Below, piece by piece: positions 6,855-13,996 of a stretch of 27,283 nt of DNA. The notes under the pieces were generated by a model. The model was not told where the DNA came from. It saw nothing but the letters and a program-made list of their open reading frames with translations, and searched no databases. The stretch is from JAICYJ01 sp035473255 (GTDB lineage Bacteria > Actinomycetota > Thermoleophilia > Gaiellales > JAICJC01). Made by a program: the position numbers and the translations under genes. How positions within the stretch are numbered: the first letter of the stretch is position 1; the number at the start of each line of letters is the position of its first letter. Where the stretch lies: the NCBI GenBank assembly GCA_035473255.1, contig DATIOK010000073.1, positions 1-27,283 on the forward strand, given 5' to 3'.

Positions 6855-7495
6855 CCGAGACGGACAAACGAGAAGCCCCGGCAGATCGAGCAGCGGCGGT
6901 GGATCTGTACTGGTTGCCGTTGGGAGCGGGTGGCCGCTCGGTCCGGTGGAACGGGCGGGCGTTCGAGGCGGTGGTGGCGCGGCTCAAGCACCGGTCGGCG
7001 CGCGACCTGTACCACTCCGCGCTCGAGGTGCGGCTCCCAGGAACGGGGCGATATGTGATTGAACAGGCTCCCGTCCCGGACGCGCGCGGCAGGGACAGAG
7101 GCGTGGTCGCAGAGGGGCCTGTCGGTGTGCGTTGGGCGGCGCGCGCGCGGATTTTCCGCTACGAGGTGCGACGATGGCGTGACGGCGTTATCCCCGACGT
7201 TGCCGAGGCCGTCGAAAGTCCGCTCCGACTGACCGACGAACCACGCATCGCTCAGCGGCTGTGGGACTGCGTGCCCGATCTACCCACGCGAGTGTGGGGT
7301 CGCGACGAGCTCGACGCCGGCGAGATGTGGAACTCCAACTCGATCGTCTCGTGGCTGATCGTGCGCAGCGGTCTTCCGATCGCGGCGATCCAGCCCCCGA
7401 CTGGTGCCCGCGCACCCGGGTGGAACGCAGGCATCGTGGTCGCCCAGCGACAGCTCCGGGCCGCTAGTGAGCTACCAGTCGGATCGGCGGCGTGA
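6851..7495 (+). CDS. Conserved-looking protein of unknown function
   Basis: 214 residues starting at GTG 6851, which overlaps the stop of the second SRPBCC gene by 4 bases. I do not recognise a domain. Features visible are a DLYWLPLGAG opening, W- and R-rich strands (RYVIEQAPVPD, WAARARIFRYEVRRW), a WNSNSIVSWLI segment, and GWNAGI near the end. It is soluble, with no signal peptide and no cysteine pair, although C163-like single cysteines occur. Coupling to the SRPBCC pair suggests that it works with them. Confidence 0.6.
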   Translation: MTETDKREAPADRAAAVDLYWLPLGAGGRSVRWNGRAFEAVVARLKHRSARDLYHSALEVRLPGTGRYVIEQAPVPDARGRDRGVVAEGPVGVRWAARARIFRYEVRRWRDGVIPDVAEAVESPLRLTDEPRIAQRLWDCVPDLPTRVWGRDELDAGEMWNSNSIVSWLIVRSGLPIAAIQPPTGARAPGWNAGIVVAQRQLRAASELPVGSAA

Positions 7496-7500
7496 CGGTT

Positions 7501-8053
7501 GTGACGTTGCGTCGGGAGAGGCATCTTGGTCATCGCACCGGCTGGCTGCGGGCGGCCGTGCTGGGTCAGCTCGCAGGCCGACGCTGAGCGCGCCGACCTA
7601 CGTCTTGAGAAGCGCGAACTGCTCGACGATCCAGCCGGCGAGCGGGCGGAGCTCGCCGCCATCTACCGAGACCGCGGCCTCTCCGTCCAGCTGGCCGAGA
7701 ACGTGGCGACTGAACTGAGCACTCGCGACGATGTGCTGGCGGTGCACGCCCGCGACGAACTAGGGATGACCGCGCTGTCGCACGCCCGACCGTTGCAGGC
7801 CGCCGCAGCGTCGTCGGCCTCGTTCACCGCAGGCGCGGCGCTGCCCCTGCTGGCGGTGGTGCTCACTCCCTCCTCGCTGCGGATCGAGGTAACGATGGCG
7901 GCAACGTTATTGGCGCTGGCGCTGACCGGTTGGGCAGGGGCACGGATGGGCGGCGCACCACCAGCCCGCGGAACCTTGCGCGTTGTCGTCTGGGGCATCG
8001 CGGCGATGGTGCTCACGATGGTCGTCGGGCGCGCCGTCGGAACCGCCGTGTAA
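7501..8053 (+). pseudogene. VIT1/CCC1-family metal transporter, internal deletion plus frameshift
   Basis: Two parts of one VIT1/CCC1 (iron/manganese transporter) gene abut in different frames. Frame A, from GTG 7501, encodes HLGHRTGWLRAAVLG, the family's N-terminus. At about 7565 the family sequence continues in a second frame with VSSQADAERADLRLEKREL, the cytoplasmic metal-binding region, and then runs to the usual C-terminal helices ending in GRAVGTAV at 8053. The stretch in between (family motif LGANDGIVST through GEYVS, first two membrane helices) is absent. Frame A itself soon meets a TGA at 7585-7587. A translated product from 7526 would lack the transport pore's first half. This is a deletion of roughly 60 codons by comparison with my memory of intact members. 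Confidence 0.75.
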
Positions 8054-8108
8054 AGACGGTCGATAGCGCGCGAAGGTATCGACGCGGACATCGCTCCGCC
8101 GACAGGCG

Positions 8109-8124
8109 CCCGACGGACGTCGGG
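8109..8124. terminator. Perfect 7-base inverted repeat, possible terminator
   Basis: CCCGACG-GA-CGTCGGG lies 55 bases after the VIT remnant. It may end the long plus-strand run or be a protein site. There is no T run. Confidence 0.3.
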
Positions 8125-8145
8125 AACAGCGACCGGTCGGTGCAG

Positions 8146-8154
8146 TGCTAAACT
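8146..8154 (+). promoter_or_regulatory. Possible extended -10 box (TGCTAAACT)
   Basis: TG-C-TAAACT at 8146-8154 is a good extended -10 match in GC-rich DNA, 113 bases before the ATG at 8268. No -35 box is convincing. Confidence 0.25.
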
Positions 8155-8267
8155 ACAAGCCCAAGGGAATGCCCGCCATTTGGCCGCGCAACAGACCCGA
8201 CGCCTCCAGGTAGCTCGCGGACCCTCCGCTGACGACGATCATGTCGCCGTCCCACGAGGAGGATTCC

Positions 8268-8537
8268 ATGCCCACAGCGCCACCCTTAGCCGAGCCTGTC
8301 TCACTGCGGCTCAGCGATAGATCCGAACCGGCGCTTGACCCAGAGGAACCGCTGGTGGATCAGGCGAGCGGGCGCGTCGCCCCGCGCATCACCGCTCGTC
8401 AAACGGACGAGCGCGGTCGTCCGTTATCCATCTTCGCAGCTCGCCGCCAGCGCGGGACGGTCGAACATCGCGACCCAGGGCGGCGCGCCGACGAGCTTGA
8501 GGCAGCAGTCCGAAGCTGGTCTGCATCGCGGTCCTGA
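8268..8537 (+). CDS. Small hypothetical protein (89 aa)
   Basis: ATG 8268 follows GAGGAGG at good spacing, which is the main reason to list it. The 89-residue product is charged (many Arg, Glu, Asp, Pro) with no recognisable domain, signal or membrane helix. The opposite strand is also open over the second half, and no frame stands out clearly as protein. It may be a real small gene or decaying DNA next to the selC repeat. Confidence 0.3.
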   Translation: MPTAPPLAEPVSLRLSDRSEPALDPEEPLVDQASGRVAPRITARQTDERGRPLSIFAARRQRGTVEHRDPGRRADELEAAVRSWSASRS

Positions 8538-9046
8538 GTATTCAAGCGCAGTGTCAGCTTCTGGCTGGTCATCCAGGCGACGAAACCCTCCCGGTTGGAC
8601 TGGTTGGTGTCGGATTCCGGGAGGACACCCGGTTTCGGCCCGGTCTTCGAACGGCACCTCCGGTCACGCATCGACCTCGACATCCACTACCCGAGCGAGG
8701 CCGTGAGGTGGGTGGCCACTAAGCCCGATGTCCAGCGGCTCGACGGAGCGAACGGGTCAACCATGCCGTGCAGGGCAGCGGAGCGGCGCAGGAGTCGAAC
8801 CTACCGACCGATGGGCTACATCGGCCTGCCGGTTTTGAAGACAGAGGAGATTTGGCTCTGGGGGAGGGATTGCGGGTGGTGAGTGACCCTCTGAGTGACC
8901 ATCGACGCTGCGGCCGCAGACCCCAGCCAGCCCCATCCGGCGGCGGCTGCTTGAGCGTCTCACGCGGTTACCTGTGCCGACCACGGGCCCGATCGGAGAC
9001 GTGCAATAGTGATCTCTCGATCGAGGCGACCGGAGGAGGAGACGAG
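8538..9046. other. Long gap between the small ORF and the dodecin gene
   Basis: About 509 bases with no gene I can support. It contains the 66-base selC fragment (8777-8842). The plus-frame stretch 8595-8776 reads as moderately protein-like (around IDLDIHYPSEAVRWVATK) but has only a TTG start and runs straight into the tRNA fragment. I see no integrase or transposase remains. Before the dodecin gene there is a palindrome CTCGATCGAG at 9016-9025. Confidence 0.5.
8777..8842 (-). repeat. Partial copy of the tRNA-Sec 3' part (attachment-site scar)
   Basis: These 66 bases match 10182-10247, inside the complete tRNA-Sec gene, with one mismatch (8806 G against 10211 A). On the minus strand the copy runs from the anticodon loop through the long variable arm, T arm and 3' acceptor strand. 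It lacks the 5' acceptor strand and D arm, so it cannot be a tRNA. A duplicated tRNA 3' end is the classic footprint of a tyrosine-recombinase element integrating into a tRNA gene. Confidence 0.85.
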
Positions 9047-9262
9047 ATGTCCGACAGTGTCTACCGCGTCACGGAAGTGATCGGCGTCAGCAGCGAGTCG
9101 TGGGAGGCGGCGGCGCGAAACGCCGTCGAGACGGCTGCGAAGACGATCCGCGACCTTCGGGTGGCAGAGGTCACGCGCACCGATGTAACGGTCGAGAACG
9201 GCAAAGTGTCCGATTACCGCGTTCGCCTCAGCATCTCGTTCAAGTACGAGACCCACGACTGA
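9047..9262 (+). CDS. Dodecin (flavin-binding small protein)
   Basis: 71 residues, the normal size for the dodecin family. The pattern VYRVTEVIGVSSESWEAA, then RDLRVAEV, then KVSDYRVRLSISFKYE is characteristic, including the conserved Trp of the SxSWE motif that stacks on the flavin. Dodecins assemble into hollow dodecamers that store or buffer riboflavin/FMN or CoA in the cytoplasm. ATG 9047 is preceded by GGAGGAGG. It is the only intact gene inside the selC-bracketed segment, so it may have come with the element (inference). Confidence 0.9.
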   Translation: MSDSVYRVTEVIGVSSESWEAAARNAVETAAKTIRDLRVAEVTRTDVTVENGKVSDYRVRLSISFKYETHD

Positions 9263-9533
9263 GTCGGGCGACCGCGCCACGCGGGCTTGCGCGCACCCCG
9301 TGGACGATGATCGATCGCAAGCGCGATCTAGGACAGCTCCGTACGGCCCGGAACTCGGGCTACGGGGTCGGTGAGTCGTTGGAATCTCAGCCCGTTTGCA
9401 CGATGCGAGGGCGCTGGCCATCGTTTCCTCCTCGGGACTCGGGTGATCAGCACCCGGGCGGGTGCCTCCCGCTCAGTGTCACTGCAGACAACACCGGCCT
9501 GCCGCTGTGAGGCGGTCCCCGCATCGCACGATC
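9263..9533. other. Gap between dodecin and cupin remnant
   Basis: I see no gene, strong hairpin or promoter here that I can support. Short open frames exist but lack start signals. Confidence 0.4.
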
Positions 9534-10012
9534 ATGACGACTCGTGGCCCGCGCTGCCATCGGCGTTGCCGGCGTGGCCTACGGCGTCTGCAGTCCGGGC
9601 CGGGCCGCGATCTGGTCTTCAAGCTGACGGGCGACGAGACAGACGGGCTGCTCGAGTACTTCATCGTCGAGGTCGCCCCGCACGGCGGGGCCGCCGCTTC
9701 ACGTGCACCACTTCTAGCACGAGACGATCCACGTGATCCACGGCACGCTCAAGGTACGGATCGGCGACGATTGCCACCACCTGGAGCAGGGCGCGTTCGC
9801 CTTCCTGCCCAGGGATTGCCGCATGCCTTCCTGAACCTGACCGCAGAGCCCGCCGAGGTGCTCGTGACGTACGTGCCCGGTGGGGGACACCGGTTCTACG
9901 AGGAGCTCGGTCCGCTCACCCGCAACGGGACGCCCGACCGGGCGGCGGTCGCAGCATGCTTCGAGAGGCACGGCATGTCGCTACTCCCGGGCCGCCGCTC
10001 AGCCCGGACTGA
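9534..10012 (+). pseudogene. Cupin-domain protein gene broken by frameshifts and a stop
   Basis: Protein homology crosses frames. From 9534, one frame gives DLVFKLTGDETDGLLEYFIV-EVAPHGG. At about 9687 a shift leads to the frame reading PPLHVHHF-stop-HETIHVIHGTLKVRIGDD, which is the cupin core (metal-site H-x-H, then E and H) with a TAG at 9717-9719. Near 9815 it returns to the first frame, PHAFLNLTAEPAEVLVTYVPGG. Near 9989 a last shift gives GPPLSPD and a TGA at 10010-10012. Cupins of this kind are small metal-binding barrels of varied function. With at least three frame changes and one internal stop it cannot make the full protein. Confidence 0.75.
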
Positions 10013-10181
10013 CTTCAGTAGCCGCCCGACTCGCCGACCGCGTGAATCGATGTCTTCGAGCAGGTGTCGGATCGCCGCATAGCTGTACTGCAGGTGCTCC
10101 GGGGTGCCGTGCGGATTCTGGTAACTCGACCAGGCCCACCGTCGAAGGCCATGAACCGCCCAACCATGCTGGATTCGGCCT
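10013..10181. other. Gap left of selC with a coding-like fragment on the minus strand
   Basis: One minus-strand frame reads WAWSSYQNPHGTPEHL, then YSYAAIRHLLEDIDSRG, which looks like real protein but has no start codon or family I recognise. It may be the end of a gene cut off by the element. Nothing else is visible. Confidence 0.2.
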
Positions 10182-10183
10182 AG

Positions 10184-10276
10184 CGGAGCGGCGCAGGAGT
10201 CGAACCTACCAACCGATGGGCTACATCGGCCTGCCGGTTTTGAAGACCGGATGGGCCACCGGGCCCCTGCCGCCCC
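10184..10276 (-). tRNA. selC: Selenocysteine tRNA (tRNA-Sec, UCA anticodon)
   Basis: A complete 93-base tRNA-Sec. The 8-base acceptor stem is GGGGCGGC (10276-10269) with GCCGCTCC (10192-10185) and discriminator G at 10184. The long D stem has a CGGT loop. The anticodon arm CCGGT-CTTCAAA-ACCGG carries TCA. The long variable arm is CCGATG-TAGCC-CATCGG, and the T arm is GTAGG-TTCGACT-CCTGC. The 8-base acceptor stem, extended variable arm and UCA anticodon are diagnostic. The CCA end is not encoded. The gene implies that this organism reads some UGA codons as selenocysteine, needing SelA, SelB and SelD encoded elsewhere. The 3' part is duplicated at 8777-8842. Confidence 0.95.
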
Positions 10277-10285
10277 AAGGCGCGC

Positions 10286-10291
10286 AGTCTA
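10286..10291 (-). promoter_or_regulatory. Probable -10 box of the tRNA-Sec gene
   Basis: TAGACT on the minus strand, 9 bases before the first base of the mature tRNA. No clear -35 box is seen. Confidence 0.45.
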
Positions 10292-10360
10292 CGGCGCCGG
10301 GTCGGTTCTCGGCGCGCGAATTGCGCAACTTCGTGCAAGCCATGCCGGCCGGCAGATGCG

Positions 10361-10366
10361 TATCCT
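10361..10366 (+). promoter_or_regulatory. Possible -10 box of the AraC-family gene
   Basis: TATCCT at 10361-10366. A start of transcription 7 bases later would fall on an in-frame ATT at 10373; see the AraC entry. Confidence 0.4.
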
Positions 10367-10399
10367 GGAGCCATTCCCGCCGCCACCGCCACGATCCGC

Positions 10400-11224
10400 A
10401 TGCTGCTCCGAGACGGCGACCTCGCCGTCGGCGAGTTCGTGTGTCCGCCCGGGGACTGGCGCTGGGATGGAGAGAACGACATCGGCGACGGCTTTCACCT
10501 GGTCTTCCCGTGGATGCCGGTGCACATCGCTCGCGCCTCCCTGCCGGGCATGGTCGCCACCCCCAACCACGCCGTGCTGTACCCGCCGGGCCTGCGCTTT
10601 CGCCGCCGCAACTTGACCGGCCAGGGTGACCACTGCCTGTTCGCCGTGCTGTCGCCGGCGATGTGCAGCCGGCTGGGCCTGGCCGATCAACCTGAGCACC
10701 TGTTCGACCCGGTGCTGGCGCCAACCGTCTGGCTGGGACAGCGACTGCTGGCCGAGTACCTTTCACGCCCCGGCCACGACGCGGAGGTGGCCGGCCAGAT
10801 CGCGCGCATGACGATCGTTGCCGCTGTTGCCAACAGGCCGGCGAGCTCGGGCCACGCAGCCCGCGGCGCCGTCGACCAGGCCATGGAGCTGATGGCCACC
10901 TCACCCGGCCGCCTGCTGCCGCTCGCACAGATCGCCCGCGGCGCCCACTACTCGCGCTTCCACCTGCTGCGGGCCTTCCACGACCGCACCGGCTACACGC
11001 TGCACCAGTACCACCTGCAGCTGCGCCTGCGGCGCTCGGTCGACCTGGTGATCGCCGGCGCGCCGCTGGCCGACATCGCCCACAGCTTCGGCTTCCAGGG
11101 GCACAGCCATTTCACTGCCCGCTTCCACCGCGCCTTCGGTGAGACGCCTTCGGCGCTGCGTAACGCCGTTGACGCCGGCGATACCGTGCCGGAGCTGATC
11201 GGCCGCCTGTTGACCGCCGCCTGA
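10400..11224 (+). CDS. AraC-family transcriptional regulator
   Basis: 274 residues from ATG 10400. The N-terminal half is a cupin-like sensor barrel (GEFVCPPGDWRW, FHLVFPWMPVHI, AVLYPPG). The C-terminal part (about 165-255) holds two helix-turn-helix units: LAQIARGAHYSRFHLLRAF and ADIAHSFGFQGHSHFTARF, followed by the FGETPSALR end, which is the standard AraC/XylS signature. It would bind DNA and activate or repress in response to an unknown small molecule. No ribosome site lies before ATG 10400. An in-frame ATT at 10373, 7 bases after a TATCCT box, would add nine residues (IPAATATIR) as a leaderless start, but ATT is rare. It lies beside, and divergent from, tRNA-Sec. Confidence 0.9.
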   Translation: MLLRDGDLAVGEFVCPPGDWRWDGENDIGDGFHLVFPWMPVHIARASLPGMVATPNHAVLYPPGLRFRRRNLTGQGDHCLFAVLSPAMCSRLGLADQPEHLFDPVLAPTVWLGQRLLAEYLSRPGHDAEVAGQIARMTIVAAVANRPASSGHAARGAVDQAMELMATSPGRLLPLAQIARGAHYSRFHLLRAFHDRTGYTLHQYHLQLRLRRSVDLVIAGAPLADIAHSFGFQGHSHFTARFHRAFGETPSALRNAVDAGDTVPELIGRLLTAA

Positions 11225-11305
11225 CGCTCCGCAAGAACCTCCTATGTGCTCCCCCCTGGCGGTTCGTAGCATGGCCGCGTCCACATGCGTCTCGGGAGGG
11301 TTTCG

Positions 11306-12586
11306 ATGTCACGGAGAGTGCCACTACGGGCCGCCGCACTGGCCGGCCTGCTGAGCGTGCTGACGTTCGCCGGCACCGCCGCCGCGTCCGGCACCTTCGT
11401 CCAACCGGTGCACGTGTTGGCCGCGTTCCACGGCCCCACCACCGGCCAGGGCGCGTACTTCGGCTGGGCGGTCAGCGGCCTGGATGACATCAACGGCGAC
11501 GGCGTCACCGACCTGATAATCGGCGAGGTCAACGGCGGCGCCAATCTGCGCGGCCGCGTCTGGGTCTACTCCGGAGCGACCGGTCACCTGATCTACCGCG
11601 AGGTAGGCCGCGACAACGACCAGAACGGCTACGCGATCGCCGATGCCGGCGACGTCAACGGTGACGGGGTGCCCGACTTCATCAGCGGCGCCCCGAACGT
11701 CGGGTCAGCAGTCGGCCATGCCTACGTCTACTCCGGTGCCACCGGCAAGGTGCTGGCCCGCCTCCACGGGCACCTGCCCGGCGACCAGTTCGGCGCCGCT
11801 GTGTCCAGCGCCGGCGATCTGAACCGGGATGGCCACGGCGATCTCCTGGTCGGCGCACCTGGCAGCGGCAACCCCGGCACCGCACCCGGTCGCGTGTATG
11901 TCATCTCCGGCCGCACCTTCCATGTGATGCGGGTGCTCTCGGCCGGGCATCCCGGCGATTCGTTCGGCGCCGGCACCGCCAGCACCGGCGACCTGAACGG
12001 CGACGGCGTCCCTGACATGGTGATCGGCGCCAACCGCGCCGGGCCCAGCCGCGGTGGCGCCGCCTACGTCTACTCGGGCAAGACCGGCGCTCGGCTGTTC
12101 AGGATCCCCGGCGAACGCGGCAGCGTCGAGTTCGGCCGCTTCTTCGTGGCCGGCGTCGGTGACACCAACGGCGACGGGGTTCCCGACATCTACGTCGGCG
12201 ACTACGCCTCCAACAACCGCGGCGCCGCCGGCGGGTTCGCCGCCGTCTACTCGGGAGTCGACGGCACCCGCCTCCACGCCTGGCGGGGCGCGGCAGGCGA
12301 TGGACTCGGCCCCGGCCGCGGGGCCGGCGACGTCAACGGCGACGGCAAGACCGACCTGATTATCGGCTCCTACACCAACAGCGACGGCGCCTTGCAGGCC
12401 GGCGAGGTGCAGGTCGTGTCCGGTGCAACGGGCCACGTGCTGCGCACCATCACCAGCACCACCCCCAACGAGAACCTGGGCTTCGACGCCGTCGGGGTCG
12501 GCGATGTCAACGGCAACGGCAGCATCGACTACCTGCTGTCGGCGGCCAGCCTCGACACGGTCTACCTGGTGGACGGCAGGCGTTGA
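11306..12586 (+). CDS. Secreted FG-GAP/integrin-like beta-propeller protein
   Basis: 426 residues. A Sec signal peptide (MSRRVPLRAAALAGLLSVL to TAAASG, about 28 residues) precedes seven repeats. Each repeat carries a calcium-loop motif of the D-x-N-x-D/N-G type: DDINGDGVTDLIIG, DVNGDGVPDFISG, DLNRDGHGDLLVG, DLNGDGVPDMVIG, DTNGDGVPDIYVG, DVNGDGKTDLIIG and DVNGNGSIDYLLS. Seven blades is the count of an integrin alpha head, so this is probably one closed propeller, exported and calcium-stabilised; the ligand is unknown. ATG 11306 is preferred over ATG 11285 because GGGAGGG lies 5 bases before it. No anchor or sorting signal is seen at the C-terminus. Confidence 0.85.
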   Translation: MSRRVPLRAAALAGLLSVLTFAGTAAASGTFVQPVHVLAAFHGPTTGQGAYFGWAVSGLDDINGDGVTDLIIGEVNGGANLRGRVWVYSGATGHLIYREVGRDNDQNGYAIADAGDVNGDGVPDFISGAPNVGSAVGHAYVYSGATGKVLARLHGHLPGDQFGAAVSSAGDLNRDGHGDLLVGAPGSGNPGTAPGRVYVISGRTFHVMRVLSAGHPGDSFGAGTASTGDLNGDGVPDMVIGANRAGPSRGGAAYVYSGKTGARLFRIPGERGSVEFGRFFVAGVGDTNGDGVPDIYVGDYASNNRGAAGGFAAVYSGVDGTRLHAWRGAAGDGLGPGRGAGDVNGDGKTDLIIGSYTNSDGALQAGEVQVVSGATGHVLRTITSTTPNENLGFDAVGVGDVNGNGSIDYLLSAASLDTVYLVDGRR

Positions 12587-12595
12587 GGTGACGTC

Positions 12596-12622
12596 GGGGC
12601 GTCGCCGCGACGGCGGCGCCCC
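12596..12622. terminator. Bidirectional terminator hairpin between convergent genes
   Basis: A 12-base-pair stem (12596-12607 with 12611-12622, one wobble pair) and CGA loop fills the gap between the stop of the FG-GAP gene and the stop of the minus-strand gene ending at 12625. Confidence 0.7.
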
Positions 12623-12624
12623 GC

Positions 12625-12945
12625 CTACTCCGCCTCCGTGTCAGCCTCCACGCCGTCCTTGGCGCGCCTCCGGATGCGGTCGCGGGTCTCGTCGATCCGC
12701 AGCCGCAGCTCGGCGGTGTCCTCGTCGGCAACCGACGGTTCCGGCTCGGGCGGGTCGTATGTGGCGAAGGCGGCGGCGGGCGCCGGCGGTGCCTGGTAGG
12801 CCGGCTCCGGTGCCGGCCCCGGCTCGAGCAGCGGCGGGTCGCCGGCCGCCACCAGTCCGCGCAGCCGCTGGTAGGCGCCGGGCGCAGCCACCAGCGCGCC
12901 GGCCGTTGCGGCAGCTCCTACGATGAACCATCGTGCTCGTCCCAC
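12625..12945 (-). CDS. Small membrane-anchored Pro/Glu-rich protein
   Basis: 106 residues. Start GTG 12945 has GGGAGG 4 bases upstream and opens VGRARWFIVGAAATAGALVAA, a single N-terminal membrane helix. A long Pro/Ala/Glu linker follows (about residues 36-75), then a charged helical tail (TAELRLRIDETRDRIRRRAK). There is no enzymatic motif. Proteins of this layout occur next to ribosomal and replication genes in some actinobacteria, from memory, without known function. A longer frame runs up to 13470 but overlaps rpsF and is rejected. It is divergent from rpsF. Confidence 0.6.
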   Translation of the reverse strand: MGRARWFIVGAAATAGALVAAPGAYQRLRGLVAAGDPPLLEPGPAPEPAYQAPPAPAAAFATYDPPEPEPSVADEDTAELRLRIDETRDRIRRRAKDGVEADTEAE

Positions 12946-12971
12946 CGGGCCTCCCGTTCGAAGGGCGCAAG

Positions 12972-12977
12972 TATACT
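12972..12977 (+). promoter_or_regulatory. Probable -10 box of the rpsF operon
   Basis: TATACT is a near-consensus -10 about 100 bases upstream of rpsF. The leader between (about 12984-13074) is long enough to hold an S6:S18-type autoregulatory structure, but I could not confirm one by eye. Confidence 0.5.
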
Positions 12978-13074
12978 GACGCCTCGACAATCGAGAGCTT
13001 CCTGCTCCGGTGCGGCGTGACCCTGATCCTGATGGTCGCGCATCTCCCGCCGGGGCTGCACGAGACCAGAGGAG

Positions 13075-13458
13075 GTGATCAGGATCAACCCATACGAGAT
13101 CATGCTGCTGATCGAGCCCGATGTGCCGGAGGAACGGCACCGCGAGGTGATCGAGCGAGTCCAGCAGATCGTTGAGAAGGGCAAGGGCAGCTGGGGCGGC
13201 GTGGAGCCGTGGGGCCGTCGCAAGCTCGCCTACGAGATCAAGCACACCGGCGAGGCGTGGTACTACGTGCTCACGTTCGACGCGCCCGCGCCGGTGCTGC
13301 ACGAGGCCACCCGCGTGCTGGCCATCACCGATGGCGTGATGCGCTTCATGGCCACCAACCGCATTCCCGGCAGCTCGCCGGCCAAGCCGGCCGACCGTGC
13401 CGAGACCCATGCCGAGGAGCCCGAGACGGAGCCAGAGCCGGTCGAGGCCGGCGCCTGA
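13075..13458 (+). CDS. rpsF: 30S ribosomal protein S6
   Basis: 127 residues with the S6 opening NPYEIMLLIEPDV and the RKLAYEIKHTGEAWYYVLTFDA core; it binds S18 on the 30S platform. The C-terminus carries an acidic tail (EPETEPEPVE), common in actinobacterial S6. The start is unusual. The listed GTG (13075) lies inside a perfect extended ribosome site, AGGAGGTGATC (13070-13080), which complements the very end of 16S rRNA. The ideally spaced codon is instead an in-frame ATC at 13084, giving (M)NPYEIML, the normal S6 N-terminus. First gene of rpsF-ssb-rpsR-rplI-dnaB-purA. Confidence 0.93.
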   Translation: MIRINPYEIMLLIEPDVPEERHREVIERVQQIVEKGKGSWGGVEPWGRRKLAYEIKHTGEAWYYVLTFDAPAPVLHEATRVLAITDGVMRFMATNRIPGSSPAKPADRAETHAEEPETEPEPVEAGA

Positions 13459-13525
13459 CGCCGTCCGCAACCCCGCCTATCATACCCGAACACACGTTCG
13501 TGGTGAAAGGCACTGGAGGAAACAC

Positions 13526-13984
13526 GTGGCAAACATCAACAGAGTCATCCTGACGGGAAACCTGACCAGCGATCCCGAGCTGTCCAGCCTGCCCAGCGGC
13601 ACCCAGGTGTGCAAGCTGCGGCTGGCCGTGAACCGGCGCTACAAGGATCAGTCCAGCGGAGAGTGGGTCGAGAAGCCCAACTACTTCGACATCAAGGTCT
13701 GGGGTGCGCAGGGCGAGAACTGCGCCAACTACCTGTCGAAGGGCCGCGCGATCGCGGTCGATGGCCGGCTCGAGTGGCGTGAGTGGGAGTCGCAGGACGG
13801 CTCCAAGCGCCAGGCTGTCGAGGTCGTGGCCGACACGGTCCAGTTCCTGGGCTCGCGTGACGGCGGCGGCGGCGAGGGAGGCGGCCAGGGCCGCAGCTTC
13901 GAGCCGCGCGGCGGCGAGCTGAAGCCCGACCCGGTGCCGGCGGCCTTCGGCCCCAGCGGCGGCGACGACGACATTCCGTTCTAG
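13526..13984 (+). CDS. ssb: Single-stranded DNA-binding protein
   Basis: 152 residues. The OB fold (INRVILTGNLTSDPEL, LRLAVNRRYKD, YFDIKVWGAQGENCANYLSKG, WESQDGSKRQAVEVVAD) is followed by a short Gly-rich linker and the acidic tip DDDIPF, which recruits replication and repair partners. It coats single-stranded DNA as a tetramer. The start is GTG 13526 behind GGAGGA. The gap from rpsF (67 bases) holds a small hairpin CGAAC-ACAC-GTTCG (13487-13500) and a TATCAT box, so a secondary promoter is possible. Confidence 0.95.
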   Translation: MANINRVILTGNLTSDPELSSLPSGTQVCKLRLAVNRRYKDQSSGEWVEKPNYFDIKVWGAQGENCANYLSKGRAIAVDGRLEWREWESQDGSKRQAVEVVADTVQFLGSRDGGGGEGGGQGRSFEPRGGELKPDPVPAAFGPSGGDDDIPF

Positions 13985-13996
13985 AAGGAGCAGTAC

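Noticed and set aside
8777..8842. A second tRNA gene
   Set aside because: The 5' acceptor strand and D arm are missing, so it cannot fold as a tRNA.
12946..13470. Upstream extension of the minus-strand gene across rpsF
   Set aside because: It is the reverse shadow of rpsF; the membrane helix and ribosome site place the start at 12945.
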